From Caulobacter sp. FWC26 (GTDB taxonomy: Bacteria > Pseudomonadota > Alphaproteobacteria > Caulobacterales > Caulobacteraceae), in contig NZ_CP033875.1 of the NCBI RefSeq assembly GCF_002742645.2, forward strand, positions 3,574,001 through 3,638,000: 64,000 bases of DNA, given 5' to 3'. The notes under the pieces were generated by a model. The model worked only from the letters and a program-made list of their open reading frames with translations, had not been told where the DNA came from and ran no database searches. Positions 8,457-18,778 of the stretch are shown here, one piece after another (positions within the stretch are counted from its first letter, which is position 1; each line of letters starts with the position of its first letter). Position numbers and translations under genes: made by a program.

Positions 8457-8855
8457 TTAAGGCTGGGACTGCGCGGCCTGCTTGGCCGCCTGTTGCCGCG
8501 CGCGGTGGGCGGCGTGGTCGGCGTCGCTGGTCTGGCGTAAGGCCCGCAGGTCCTCGCTGATCCGGAAGATGGCGACATAGAACTCGCAGAAGGCGCGCCA
8601 GAGCAGGACCAGCGCACCGGCGACCAGCAGGCCCGCGACCAGCACCGGGAAGGCCAGCAGCAGGGAGCCGACGCCCGGCTCCTTCAGGGCCAGACCGACG
8701 GCGGCGCCCACCACCGAGAAGCCGAACAGCGCCACGACGCCCAGGCCGGCCCAATAGATGAAATGAATCACCGGCCCGGTCACCAGGCGGTCGAACGTCA
8801 GAAGATCCCAAAGCAGCGAGCCGGACCCACGCTTGGACTTATTGGCCGGAGGCAT
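8457..8855 (-). CDS. DUF4282 domain membrane protein
   Basis: A 132-residue protein with a short basic N-terminus (NKSKRGSGSLLWDLLTFDRLVT) and two long hydrophobic segments at ~residues 28-55 and 63-88, joined by a short Gly-Val-rich loop. A soluble helical tail rich in Ala/Gln follows. The pattern FDRLVTGPVIHFIYWAG and FCEFYVAIFRI fits DUF4282. No biochemical function is known. It ends 4 bp from the end of the convergent WcbI-like gene. Confidence 0.7.
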   Translation of the reverse strand: MPPANKSKRGSGSLLWDLLTFDRLVTGPVIHFIYWAGLGVVALFGFSVVGAAVGLALKEPGVGSLLLAFPVLVAGLLVAGALVLLWRAFCEFYVAIFRISEDLRALRQTSDADHAAHRARQQAAKQAAQSQP

Positions 8856-8911
8856 ACGTCACCCCAAGACGGCGAAAAGCGCCTCTTTGACGCCATCGCT
8901 AGCAGCGACAA

Positions 8912-8936
8912 GCCCGCTCGGCAATGCCGAGCGGGC
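8912..8936 (-). terminator. Hairpin terminator after the secreted PRC-like gene
   Basis: A perfect 11-bp stem (GCCCGCTCGGC / GCCGAGCGGGC) with a 3-base loop lies just past the stop of the minus-strand gene at 8970. Only a short T-poor tract follows on that strand, so termination is likely but not certain. Confidence 0.6.
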
Positions 8937-8969
8937 GTCGCTTCGTTCAGGGTCGGGAACCCGACACGC

Positions 8970-9500
8970 CTATTGCGGCTTGGCGCCGGCGACCGTCGCG
9001 TCGATCTGGGCCTTGGTGGCCGTGGTCTGGAGGCCGCCGTCGGCCGTGGCCGTGAGGCTGTTGCCCGGCAGGGCGAACTTCACACCGCCATGGGTCACGA
9101 TCACATTGGTTGATCCGTCCGCGCCGGTGTTGGTTCCGGAGATCTGGCCAACCGGCACGCCCTGCGAATCCTTCACGGCCATGCCCACCTTGAAGTCGGG
9201 CGTGACGTTGGCCGAGGTCGGCGCGGCCGTGCTGTCAGCGGAGCTAGCGAAGGGCGGCGTGGCCGGATTGGCGGGATTGGCAGATTGGGTGGCGCCCATT
9301 CCCGATTGGGCCGGCGTCGCCGGATCGGCGGGGGTTGCGCCAGGCTTGAGCGTCATCTGCCCCGGCGGGGTCATGGTCTGAGCCGGCGGCATGGGACCCG
9401 TCGGGTTGGTCGGCGTCGGGGTGGTGGTGGTTTGGGCGAAAGCCGCGCCAGCGAACGTCAGGGACGCGGCGGCGGCGAGCAAGGCAAGCTTGTGCGTCAT
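8970..9500 (-). CDS. Exported Pro/Thr-rich protein with PRC-barrel-like C-terminus
   Basis: A 176-residue protein with a clear Sec signal peptide (MTHKLALLAAAASL..., cleavage near AGAAFAQ). A low-complexity region rich in Pro, Thr, Ala and Gly follows (~residues 24-95), then a compact C-terminal domain (~100-176) with VGMAVKDSQGVPVGQISG, the opening strand pattern of PRC-barrel-like domains. It is likely periplasmic. Function is unknown; this type is common in Caulobacterales and sphingomonads. Confidence 0.7.
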   Translation of the reverse strand: MTHKLALLAAAASLTFAGAAFAQTTTTPTPTNPTGPMPPAQTMTPPGQMTLKPGATPADPATPAQSGMGATQSANPANPATPPFASSADSTAAPTSANVTPDFKVGMAVKDSQGVPVGQISGTNTGADGSTNVIVTHGGVKFALPGNSLTATADGGLQTTATKAQIDATVAGAKPQ

Positions 9501-9585
9501 GTTGGAACTCTCCGTCGAGGGCCCCTCCCGGACAGTAACAACGTGACCTGCCTGACGCGGTTCCGTCGGCCGTCCGACTTACGAT

Positions 9586-10194
9586 CTAGCCGGAGGCGCC
9601 CTTGGCCTCGATCAGCGCCAGAACATAGGCCTCCATCAGGCGCGTCAGTTCGTCTTCCAGGCGTTGCGGATCGAGCGCCAGTTCGGCCTCGATCGTCGCC
9701 GCCCGCAGCAGGCCGATCACGGCGTGCGTCAGCACGAACCCCGCCTCCGGCGTCATGTCGAAGTCGAAGCGGGCTTTGCCGGTGATCGCCTCGAAGAACA
9801 GCCGGTGGTGGCGCATCACGGCCTCGTCGCCGGCCTCCGCGGCGAACGCGTCAAGCAGCGCCCGCCGCGTCGCGGGGCTGCCCTCGAAGGCGGTGGCCAG
9901 GGTGCGAACGATCAGGCGAACGGCGCTGATCCGAGGACCGTCGATAACGATGCGGGCGATGCGATCTCGCGCCGTCGCAGCCTGCCGCTGGGCCAGGGCG
10001 CCGAGGATCGCCTGCTTGCCCTTGAAGTACTGGTAGAGCGTGCCGACGCTCACCCCGGCCCGCTCGGCGATGTGATTGGTGGTCAGGGCCCGGGGGCCGC
10101 CCTGCTCCAGAAGTTGAAAGGCCGCCTCGAGAATCGCCTCGACCGTCGCTTCGGACCGCGGCTGGCGCGGCGTTCGCCTCGTCTTTTCAGTCAC
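9586..10194 (-). CDS. TetR family transcriptional regulator
   Basis: A 202-residue repressor with N-terminal helix-turn-helix (ILEAAFQLLEQGGPRALTT, then AGVSVGTLYQYFKGKQAI). The C-terminal helical domain has normal length. GTG at 10194 (VTEKTRR) is preferred over a TTG at 10233. It is divergent from the MpaB-family oxygenase gene 124 bp away, so regulation of that gene is the natural prediction. Confidence 0.85.
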   Translation of the reverse strand: MTEKTRRTPRQPRSEATVEAILEAAFQLLEQGGPRALTTNHIAERAGVSVGTLYQYFKGKQAILGALAQRQAATARDRIARIVIDGPRISAVRLIVRTLATAFEGSPATRRALLDAFAAEAGDEAVMRHHRLFFEAITGKARFDFDMTPEAGFVLTHAVIGLLRAATIEAELALDPQRLEDELTRLMEAYVLALIEAKGASG

Positions 10195-10317
10195 TTGCCC
10201 GGTTGCTCCCGCGCTGCCCGGCCCGGCGGGCAAGGCGAGTAGGCCGATGAACGACGATTACATAGGCTGGGATCCAAGACGAGGGTCCCGTCCCGGACCG
10301 CCGCACGAGAGGATCGC

Positions 10318-11640
10318 ATGACCGCCGCTTTGGAGACGGTTCGCGCCAAGGTCGCCGCCCAAAAGACCGCCCTGCCCGCCCTGTACGGCGATGTCGACTT
10401 CGATGCGACGCCCGAGCGCTTCACCGACGACCCCACGACCAGCGTCGCCCCGCGCCTGGCCCACGCCAGACTCGATCCCGAGAAGCTGGCCTTGATCAAG
10501 GCCTACACCATGCTGGGCGACGTCGTGGCCGACGCCTATGCGGCGCTGATGCCGAAGCATGGCTTCCGCCCGCTGATCCAAATGCTGACCAAGGCCTGCG
10601 ACGAGGGGCTCGCCGCCGTGCCGGACGCGCCGCCGGAGCTCGCCGCCTTTATCGCCGACATGGAACGCATCCCCGACTGGCTCGACATGGACCTGGTGCG
10701 CGAGGGTCAGCGGCTGGACCGCAACGCCGCCGCCAATCTGGGCCCGTTTGCAATCCGGGGCGCGTTCATCGCCACCTTCATGAACAAGTACGCCGCCCTG
10801 CCGATGGCGCTGACGGGGACGTTGTCGAACGACACCGCCGCCCGCCGGGTCAACGAGACGGCGACCTTTTTCACCACCACCTTGTTGCCGGGTTCGCTGG
10901 AGCGACATGGGGCCGGATTCAAGGCCGCCGCCATGGTGCGGCTGATGCACTCGATGGTGCGGTTCAATGCTCTCAAGCGCTCGAACCTGTGGGACGTCGG
11001 CGTCTATGGCATTCCGATCCCGCAGGTCGACCAGATGCCCGCCGGCCTGATCCCGATCTTCCTGATGAGCTACAAGATCGTGGCGACGGGCCGCACGGTC
11101 TTCACGCCCGAGGAGCGCGCTCGCGTCGAGCTGGCCCGCTATCGCTGCTTCCTACTGGGGCTGCCCGAGGATCTCCTGGCCGACACCCCGCAAGGCGTGG
11201 TGGATACGATGAACGCCCGCAGCGCCACGCTGCGCGCCGGCTTCGACGACGCGACCTGCGGCGAGCTGGTCCGCGCCACCCTGAACGCCTACCTGCCGCC
11301 GGACGAACGCCCCGAGAACAGGCTGTTCGACTATGTGGAACGCGGCTTCGCCAAGGTGTTCTTCCTGCGAAACTTCCTGAACGGCGATCGCGCAGCGGCG
11401 GCGCGAATGGGCGTCGAGATCGGCCCGCGCGACTTCATGCTGTTCGGCGTCGTGGCGCTGCTGGTGACCAGTCGGTTGGCCGCCTACCGCCTGGCCCGAA
11501 ACGTGCCGGGTGTCGCGGGGCTGGCCGATCGGCGGTTGGTGGCGCGGCTCAAGAAGCAACTGGCGCGGTACGGCCACGCGGAGTTCACGAGCGACGCAGA
11601 CCAGTACCGCCCGGCGGCGGGAGCCCGGAAGGCCGCCTAG
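10318..11640 (+). CDS. Oxygenase MpaB family protein (DUF2236)
   Basis: A 440-residue protein resembling the DUF2236/MpaB family, a haem-containing oxygenase group that includes the fungal MpaB' and the rubber oxygenase Lcp. Visible family features are an all-helical sequence with conserved basic/His positions in RLMHSMVRFNAL and NVWD-like KRSNLWDVG.YGIPIPQVD. A hydrophobic stretch near the C-terminus (DFMLFGVVALLVTSRLAAY) suggests membrane association. The substrate is unknown. It is probably controlled by the divergent TetR protein. Confidence 0.75.
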   Translation: MTAALETVRAKVAAQKTALPALYGDVDFDATPERFTDDPTTSVAPRLAHARLDPEKLALIKAYTMLGDVVADAYAALMPKHGFRPLIQMLTKACDEGLAAVPDAPPELAAFIADMERIPDWLDMDLVREGQRLDRNAAANLGPFAIRGAFIATFMNKYAALPMALTGTLSNDTAARRVNETATFFTTTLLPGSLERHGAGFKAAAMVRLMHSMVRFNALKRSNLWDVGVYGIPIPQVDQMPAGLIPIFLMSYKIVATGRTVFTPEERARVELARYRCFLLGLPEDLLADTPQGVVDTMNARSATLRAGFDDATCGELVRATLNAYLPPDERPENRLFDYVERGFAKVFFLRNFLNGDRAAAARMGVEIGPRDFMLFGVVALLVTSRLAAYRLARNVPGVAGLADRRLVARLKKQLARYGHAEFTSDADQYRPAAGARKAA

Positions 11641-13049
11641 AAGTCCAGCTCCATCCGCGCGCCGGCGACATTGACCTTGTAGTCGCGGTCGCCGTTCCGC
11701 AGCGGCGTGGCGTCCTGGTAGCTCAGGAGGCCGTAGTTGAGGTTGAAGCGAAGGTATTCCACCGGCTGCCAGATCAGTGCGGCCAGCCAGGCGTCCTGCT
11801 TGCCGCCGACCACACCGCGATCGTTCATGTCGAGATAATCGTAGCGCACGTTGATCTGCAGCGCGCCGACCCCGCCGCCGCCCAGCGGCTTGGAAGGCTT
11901 GGTCCGATCGAACTGGCCGGCCTTGTAGCCACGCGTATCGTCGGTCAGGAAATAGCCTAGCTCGGCGTATCCGCCGAAGAAGGTCGGGCGCGTTCCAGTC
12001 TTCAGAGACGCCTCCTGCCAGTGGCTCTCGGCCGCCCCGTGCCAACGACCGCTGATGAAGGCCGCCTCCAGGCCGTAATGGACCTCCTCATCGACCGGCA
12101 AAGCGGCCGTTCCGATCAGGCGGCTGTTGCTGGTGTGGACATAGGGTCGCTGGCGATAGCGGGTTCCGGCGTCGGCCACCCGCTTCAGGGTTCGCCAGTG
12201 GGCTGAGCTGCCCAGGTGCAGCTGAGCCTCGCCCAGCTTGGGCGCGTAGACCGTACGGCCGTCCACGCCATAGCTGTTGTTCTCGTCGCCGCCGGCGGGG
12301 CCGTCGCTGCTGTTGGAGAGCGCGTTGATATCGTCGGCGAACAGGCCCGCCTGCACCAGCCAGGGCCCCTTCTCGTACTGCGCCGAGGCGCCCAGGCGGC
12401 GCTCGAAGTTGAACGCGTCGGTGAAGGCCGCGCGCTCCATGAACGAACCCACGCTGTCGCCGGTCAGTTCGTCCAGCGACTGGAACTGGTTCTGGTTGCC
12501 CGCCGCCAGCAGCCACGGACCGGTCTTGTAGCTGACGAAAGTGTCGACCAGGTCGACGGTGTTGTCCGACAGTTCGAGCTCCAGCTTGTAGCCGACTCCC
12601 GAGCCGAGGCCGCCCTCGCCGCCCAAGCGAACACGCCGCATTTCCGCGCCGTATCCGAGACCCCGATCCGTCAATCCGTCCGGCGCGTCGACCTGACCGA
12701 CATCGACCTGGATGCGGCCCTTGGCCTTGAACGAACGACCGCCGCTGGCGAGCTGCGGCGCCCCCTTCCAGGTGATCTCGGTCGAAGCCGGCGCGGGTTT
12801 CGGCGCCGAAGGCGCTGAGGCGCCGGCCGTGACGGGAGACGGCGTAACAGGCGCTGTCGCCTGCGGGGCGCTGCTCACCGCATCAAGCCGCCGCTCCATC
12901 GTCTGGAGTTGGGCGCGCAGGCTGGCGATCTCGTTTCGCAGCGCGGCGACCTCGGCCGGGGTCAGTTGATCCTGGGCCAGAACAGCGGTGGGCGACAGAA
13001 AGGCGCCGACCGCCACAAGCACGGCGAGGGATGTGGGGACGGGATGCAA
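11637..13049 (-). CDS. Phosphate-selective-type porin (OprO/OprP family)
   Basis: An outer-membrane beta-barrel protein of about 470 residues. It has a signal peptide (LAVLVAVGAFLSPTAVLAQ), a short coiled coil (LRNEIASLRAQLQTMERRL) as in trimeric OprP-type porins, a Pro/Ala linker, then many alternating strands ending in aromatic residue F (ARMELDF). No ATG is available. TTG at 13049 is chosen because AAGGTGG precedes it at 5 bp; TTG at 13085 would add 12 residues. It converges on the MpaB gene with a 4-bp overlap. Phosphate specificity is a family name, not shown here. Confidence 0.8.
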   Translation of the reverse strand: MHPVPTSLAVLVAVGAFLSPTAVLAQDQLTPAEVAALRNEIASLRAQLQTMERRLDAVSSAPQATAPVTPSPVTAGASAPSAPKPAPASTEITWKGAPQLASGGRSFKAKGRIQVDVGQVDAPDGLTDRGLGYGAEMRRVRLGGEGGLGSGVGYKLELELSDNTVDLVDTFVSYKTGPWLLAAGNQNQFQSLDELTGDSVGSFMERAAFTDAFNFERRLGASAQYEKGPWLVQAGLFADDINALSNSSDGPAGGDENNSYGVDGRTVYAPKLGEAQLHLGSSAHWRTLKRVADAGTRYRQRPYVHTSNSRLIGTAALPVDEEVHYGLEAAFISGRWHGAAESHWQEASLKTGTRPTFFGGYAELGYFLTDDTRGYKAGQFDRTKPSKPLGGGGVGALQINVRYDYLDMNDRGVVGGKQDAWLAALIWQPVEYLRFNLNYGLLSYQDATPLRNGDRDYKVNVAGARMELDF

Positions 13050-13130
13050 GACACCACCTTGGGACAGCGCTTCGGTTCGCCCCAAATGTCACATTTCGAT
13101 GATGGTGTGGAAAAAATGTCCGTATGCGCC

Positions 13131-15233
13131 CTAAACCATCCCTACCGTCTTCAGCCGCGCGCGGGGGTGGATTTCGTTCTGGCTCATCACGACGGTCTGG
13201 CCGCGGAAGCGCTCGATGATCGAGCGGACATAGGGGCGCACACCCGGACTGGTCAGCAGCACCGGCGCCTCGCCAGCCAGGGCCGCGCGCTCGAAGCTGT
13301 CGCGGACGCCTCGGATGAAGTCCTGAAGACGTGAGGGCGGCAGGGCCAGTTGCTTGTCGTCGCCAGGACCGATCAGGGCCTCGGCGAAGGCCTGCTCCCA
13401 GTCGGCCGACAGGGTGATGATCGGCAGAGCGCCGTCGTCGCCGCGATTGGCCCAGCACAGCTGACGGGCCAGGCGCGCGCGGACCTGCTCGACCAGCTGA
13501 GTCACCGAAGCGGTGTGCGGCGCGGCCTCGCCGATGCCTTCGAGGATCTGCGGCAGATCACGGATCGAGACCCGCTCGCGCAGCAGCGACTGCAGCACGC
13601 GCTGGACGGTCGTGGCGGTGACCGTGCCGGGGATCAGGTCTTCGACCAGCTTCTTCTGCGTCTCGGGCAGCTCCTTCAGGAGCTTCTGCACCTCGGCGTA
13701 GGAGAGCAGGTCGGCCATGTTCTCCTTGAGGATTTCGGTCAGGTGCGTGGTCAGAACCGTCGCGGGATCCACGACCGTATAGCCTCGGAACGTGGCTTCC
13801 TCGCGCAGGTCATCGGCGATCCAGGTGGCGGGCAGGCCAAAGGCCGGCTCGCGCACGTGCTCGCCGGGCAGCTCCACCTGACCGCCGCGCGGATCCATGC
13901 ACATCAGGCTGCCCAGGCGGACCTCGCCGGCGCCGGCCTCCATCTCCTTGATGCGGATGGCGTAGCCCTGGTTGGCCAGGCGCATGTTGTCGAGGATGCG
14001 GACCGGCGGCATGACGAAGCCGAACTCGCTGGCCAGGGTCTTGCGCAGGGCCCGGATCTGGTCGGTCAGCTTGCGCCCGTCCAGGTCGTTGATCAGGGTG
14101 AGCAGGCCATAGCCCAGCTCGATCTTGACGTCGTCGATGGCCAGGGAAGCGCTGATCGGCTCCTCCTCCGGCTCGGACGGCGCGGCGGCCTCCAGCTCGG
14201 CAGGATCGATCGGTTTGGGCTTCTTGGCGTCCTGAATACGCTTGTAGGCCAGGGCGCCGGCGGCCAGCGACATGGCGGCGAACGGGAAGATCGGCATGCC
14301 CGGGATCAGGGCGATGACGCCCGACGAGGCCGAGACCATGCCCAGACCCACCGGGTTCATCGCCAGCTGGGTGGTCAGGGCCTTGTCGGCCGAGCCTTCG
14401 ACGCCGGCCTTGGAGACGACCATACCGGCGGCGATCGAGATGATCAGGGCCGGGATCTGGCTGACCAGGCCGTCGCCGATGGTCATGATGGTGTAGGTCG
14501 AGGCCGCGTCGCCGAACGGCAGCTTGTGCTGCACCACGCCGATGATGATGCCGCCGATGATGTTGATCGCCGTGATGATCAGGCCGGCGATCGCATCGCC
14601 CTTCACGAACTTGCTGGCGCCGTCCATGGCCCCAAAGAACGTGCTTTCCTGCTCCAGCTCCTTGCGGCGGATCTTCGCCTCGTCCTGGTTGATCAGGCCG
14701 GTCGACAGGTCGGCGTCGATCGCCATCTGCTTGCCGGGCATGGAGTCCAGGGTGAAGCGGGCCGCCACTTCGGCGATCCGGCCCGAACCCTTGGTGACCA
14801 CCATGAAGTTCACGACGATCAGGATGATGAAGACGATCACCCCGATGACGAAGTTGCCCTGCATCATCAGGTGACCGAAGGCCTCGATCACCGCGCCGGC
14901 GCCGCCGGTGCCTTCCTGGCCGTGACCCAGGATCAACCGCGTCGAAGCGATGTTCAGGCCCAGGCGGTACAGCGTCGCGACCAGCAGCACGGTCGGGAAC
15001 GAGGTGAATTCCAGCGGCTTCTTGATCAGGATCGCCGTCATCAGGATCAGCACCGATCCCGTCAGCGAAATGGCCAGCAACAGGTCCAGCAGGACCGCCG
15101 GCACCGGCAAGATCAGCAGCACGATGATGCCGACGACGCCCAGGGCCAGGCCCATCTCGCCGCGCATCAGCCCGTCGAGCATCGACTTGGGGCTGGGCAG
15201 GGCGGAGGCGGTCGGGGCGGCGGCGTCGGCCAT
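13131..15233 (-). CDS. flhA: Flagellar export gate protein FlhA
   Basis: The 700-residue inner-membrane core of the flagellar type III export apparatus. About eight transmembrane helices occupy residues ~20-330, with the conserved FHIPEP-type loop region (RIAEVAARFTLDSMPGKQMA) between them, followed by the ~350-residue cytoplasmic domain that forms the nonameric ring and binds chaperones. In Caulobacter it was historically called flbF. It lies 124 bp after flbD on the same strand; a TTAAC half-site at 15303 hints at its own promoter. Confidence 0.97.
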   Translation of the reverse strand: MADAAAPTASALPSPKSMLDGLMRGEMGLALGVVGIIVLLILPVPAVLLDLLLAISLTGSVLILMTAILIKKPLEFTSFPTVLLVATLYRLGLNIASTRLILGHGQEGTGGAGAVIEAFGHLMMQGNFVIGVIVFIILIVVNFMVVTKGSGRIAEVAARFTLDSMPGKQMAIDADLSTGLINQDEAKIRRKELEQESTFFGAMDGASKFVKGDAIAGLIITAINIIGGIIIGVVQHKLPFGDAASTYTIMTIGDGLVSQIPALIISIAAGMVVSKAGVEGSADKALTTQLAMNPVGLGMVSASSGVIALIPGMPIFPFAAMSLAAGALAYKRIQDAKKPKPIDPAELEAAAPSEPEEEPISASLAIDDVKIELGYGLLTLINDLDGRKLTDQIRALRKTLASEFGFVMPPVRILDNMRLANQGYAIRIKEMEAGAGEVRLGSLMCMDPRGGQVELPGEHVREPAFGLPATWIADDLREEATFRGYTVVDPATVLTTHLTEILKENMADLLSYAEVQKLLKELPETQKKLVEDLIPGTVTATTVQRVLQSLLRERVSIRDLPQILEGIGEAAPHTASVTQLVEQVRARLARQLCWANRGDDGALPIITLSADWEQAFAEALIGPGDDKQLALPPSRLQDFIRGVRDSFERAALAGEAPVLLTSPGVRPYVRSIIERFRGQTVVMSQNEIHPRARLKTVGMV

Positions 15234-15357
15234 TCGAAACCTTGAACCGGGGATGGGAGGCTAGGCCTTCGCTTGGAGCGATTTGCGGCCTGCGACCATC
15301 TTGTTAACCAAATTTTCTGCGGCGCGGCGCCGGACCGATGGTCGCGGCGCCCTCTGC

Positions 15358-16725
<1,368 letters not shown>

Positions 16726-16758
16726 CTCTTACTCTCCCTCTCGAACGACCACCGGGCG

Positions 16759-17091
16759 TCAGCCCTGGTCGCCGTCCTTGATGATTTCCGTCATGGTCAC
16801 GCCCAGGCGCTCGTCGACGACGACGACCTCGCCCCGGGCGACCAGGCGGTTATTGACGTAGATGTCGATCGCCTCGCCGACCTTGCGGTCCAACTCCAGG
16901 ATCGAGCCCTGGCCCAGCTGCAGCAGCTGCGCCACCGACATGTGGGCGCGGCCCAGCACGGCCGAGATGTTGACCGGAACGTCGAAGACCGGCGCCAGGT
17001 CCGAGGCGGTCTTGTCGCTGAGCTCGATCGGCGCCTCGGAGGCCAGCATGGCCCCACCGAATTCGTCGAGCGTGAGATTGTCTTCGGCCAT
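16759..17091 (-). CDS. fliN: Flagellar motor switch protein FliN
   Basis: A 110-residue C-ring protein of the SpoA/FliN family. After a ~25-residue variable head, the conserved core reads VFDVPVNISAVLGRAHMSVAQLLQLG, then GSILELDRKVGEAIDIYVNN and LVARGEVVVVDE. It binds export substrates/FliH and forms the base of the switch. The gene starts 15 bp after flbE and precedes flbD in the same operon. Confidence 0.97.
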   Translation of the reverse strand: MAEDNLTLDEFGGAMLASEAPIELSDKTASDLAPVFDVPVNISAVLGRAHMSVAQLLQLGQGSILELDRKVGEAIDIYVNNRLVARGEVVVVDERLGVTMTEIIKDGDQG

Positions 17092-17106
17092 CGTTCGTCA
17101 GCCTTC

Positions 17107-17745
17107 CTAGGTAAACAGGGGTTCGGCGTGGAGGCCTTCGGCGGCGATCGCCGCCTCCAGCGCCTCGGCGACGCGCTGCGCGGCGCCGTCGGGGTCGAAG
17201 GCCGCGCGGCCGTCGCCCCAGTCGAAGGTGAAGGCTGCGGGGGCCATGGCGCCGTCAGCCCGCGCCACGATCTGGCCTTGAAAGCCGATCTGGGCGGCGA
17301 CGTTCTCCAGCGCCTGCTGGGTGCGCTCCTCGAGCTCGGGCGAGACCCGCACGAAGATGCGGGGCTGCGACTCGACCTCGCGGGCCAGCGCCTCCAGCGC
17401 CGCCGTGACCGGGGCCTCGGGGAAATGGGACAAGGCCGCGTCGGCGATCTTGCGGGCGCAGGCCAGGGCCAGCATCGCTGAGCCCTCGCGATGTTCGTGC
17501 GCCACGTGGGTCAAGGTCTCGAACGCCTGCTGCACGGCGTGCGCCACCTCGGCCAAGGCTTGGGCCGCTTCCTGCTCGGCGCGGGCCACAGCCGAGCGTT
17601 CGCCCTCGGCATAGGCCTGCGCCTTGGCCGCCTCGACCTCTTCGGGCGTAAAGGTCTTCTTCACCCGGGGCGGCGCGTAGGCCACGCCGCCATTGTCGTC
17701 GAAGACGGTGTCGAAGGAGAACTTGCGGTGAGGGATGTCGGTCAT
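17107..17745 (-). CDS. flbE: Flagellar protein FlbE (FliH-like)
   Basis: A 212-residue protein at the FliH position of the operon. Sequence is weakly conserved, but the layout fits FliH: a disordered head, a long Ala/Glu-rich coiled coil (~residues 37-90) and a C-terminal globular domain. FliH-type proteins regulate the export ATPase FliI. In Caulobacter the equivalent, FlbE, has also been linked to early-divisional regulation. It overlaps nothing and lies 10 bp downstream of fliG. Confidence 0.85.
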   Translation of the reverse strand: MTDIPHRKFSFDTVFDDNGGVAYAPPRVKKTFTPEEVEAAKAQAYAEGERSAVARAEQEAAQALAEVAHAVQQAFETLTHVAHEHREGSAMLALACARKIADAALSHFPEAPVTAALEALAREVESQPRIFVRVSPELEERTQQALENVAAQIGFQGQIVARADGAMAPAAFTFDWGDGRAAFDPDGAAQRVAEALEAAIAAEGLHAEPLFT

Positions 17746-17755
17746 CGCATGCCCC

Positions 17756-18778
17756 TCAATAGATCAGTTCGTCGTCGGAGCCGGAGCCGGCCAGCATGAT
17801 CTCGCCCTTGGCGGCGAGATCCTTGGCGACCTGCACCATGCCCACCTGGGCGGCGTCGACGTCCTTCAGACGCACGGGGCCCATGCTTTCCATGTCCTCG
17901 CGCATGATCTTGGCCGCGCGCTCGGACATGTTGGAGAAGAACATATCGCGCAGCTTGTCCGAGGCGCCCTTCAGGGCCAGGCCCAGCTGTTCCTTCGGCG
18001 TGCTGCGCAGCAGGGTCTGGATACCGCCGGGGTCCAGCTTCGAAAGGTCCTCGAACACGAACATCAGCGCGCGGATGCGCTCGGCGGCCTCGCGGTTGCG
18101 CTCTTCGAGAGCGGCGATAAAGCGGGCCTCGGTCTGGCGGTCGAAATTGTTGAAGATCTCGGCCATCATCTCATGGCTGTCGCGCTTGGACGTACGCGCC
18201 AGGTTCGACATGAATTCGGTGCGCAGCGTCATCTCGATCTTGTCGAGAATTTCCCGCTGCACCGGTTCCATCCGCAGCATGCGGGTGACGCATTCCAGGG
18301 CGAAGTCTTCCGGCAGGCAGGCCAGCACGCGGGCCGCGTGGTCGCTCTTCACCTTCGACAGCACGACGGCGACGGTCTGCGGGTATTCGTTCTTCAGGTA
18401 GTTGGCCAGGACGGCTTCGTTCACGTTGCCCAGCTTGTCCCACATGGTGCGACCCGCCGGACCGCGGATCTCCTCCATCAGGGCGTCGACCTTTTCCTGC
18501 GGCATGAACGAGGCCAGCAGACGCTGGGTCTGCTCGTAGGAGCCCATGATCGCGCCGGTGGAGCTCATGCCCGACACGAACTCGACCAGCAGGTCTTCCA
18601 CCACAGAGGCCGAGACGGTCCCCAGGCCTGCCATGGCTTGGGAGACTTCCTTGATCTCCTCGTCGTCCAGGGCTTCCCAGATCTTGGTGTGCTCCTCGCC
18701 GAGGGCGAGCAGAACGATCGCGGCCTTTTCGGGCCCCGAAAGGTTCTTCACGTCATTGACGGCGACTTTCATGGCCAT
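17756..18778 (-). CDS. fliG: Flagellar motor switch protein FliG
   Basis: The 340-residue rotor protein that couples stator torque to the C-ring. Typical features are the N-terminal domain that packs on FliF ([19 protein letters not shown]), middle-domain EHPQ-like motif ([14 protein letters not shown]) and the C-terminal torque helix with charged residues ([19 protein letters not shown]). ATG overlaps the fliF stop by one base (TGATG), indicating translational coupling. Confidence 0.97.
   Translation of the reverse strand: MAMKVAVNDVKNLSGPEKAAIVLLALGEEHTKIWEALDDEEIKEVSQAMAGLGTVSASVVEDLLVEFVSGMSSTGAIMGSYEQTQRLLASFMPQEKVDALMEEIRGPAGRTMWDKLGNVNEAVLANYLKNEYPQTVAVVLSKVKSDHAARVLACLPEDFALECVTRMLRMEPVQREILDKIEMTLRTEFMSNLARTSKRDSHEMMAEIFNNFDRQTEARFIAALEERNREAAERIRALMFVFEDLSKLDPGGIQTLLRSTPKEQLGLALKGASDKLRDMFFSNMSERAAKIMREDMESMGPVRLKDVDAAQVGMVQVAKDLAAKGEIMLAGSGSDDELIY

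Noticed and set aside
13350..15245. 631-residue plus-strand open frame opposite flhA
   Set aside because: Antisense shadow; flhA is strongly conserved in the minus frame and the plus frame shows low-complexity His/Asp/Gly repeats.
15295..15320. CtrA box upstream of flhA
   Set aside because: Only a single TTAAC half-site; no second half at N7 spacing was found on either side.
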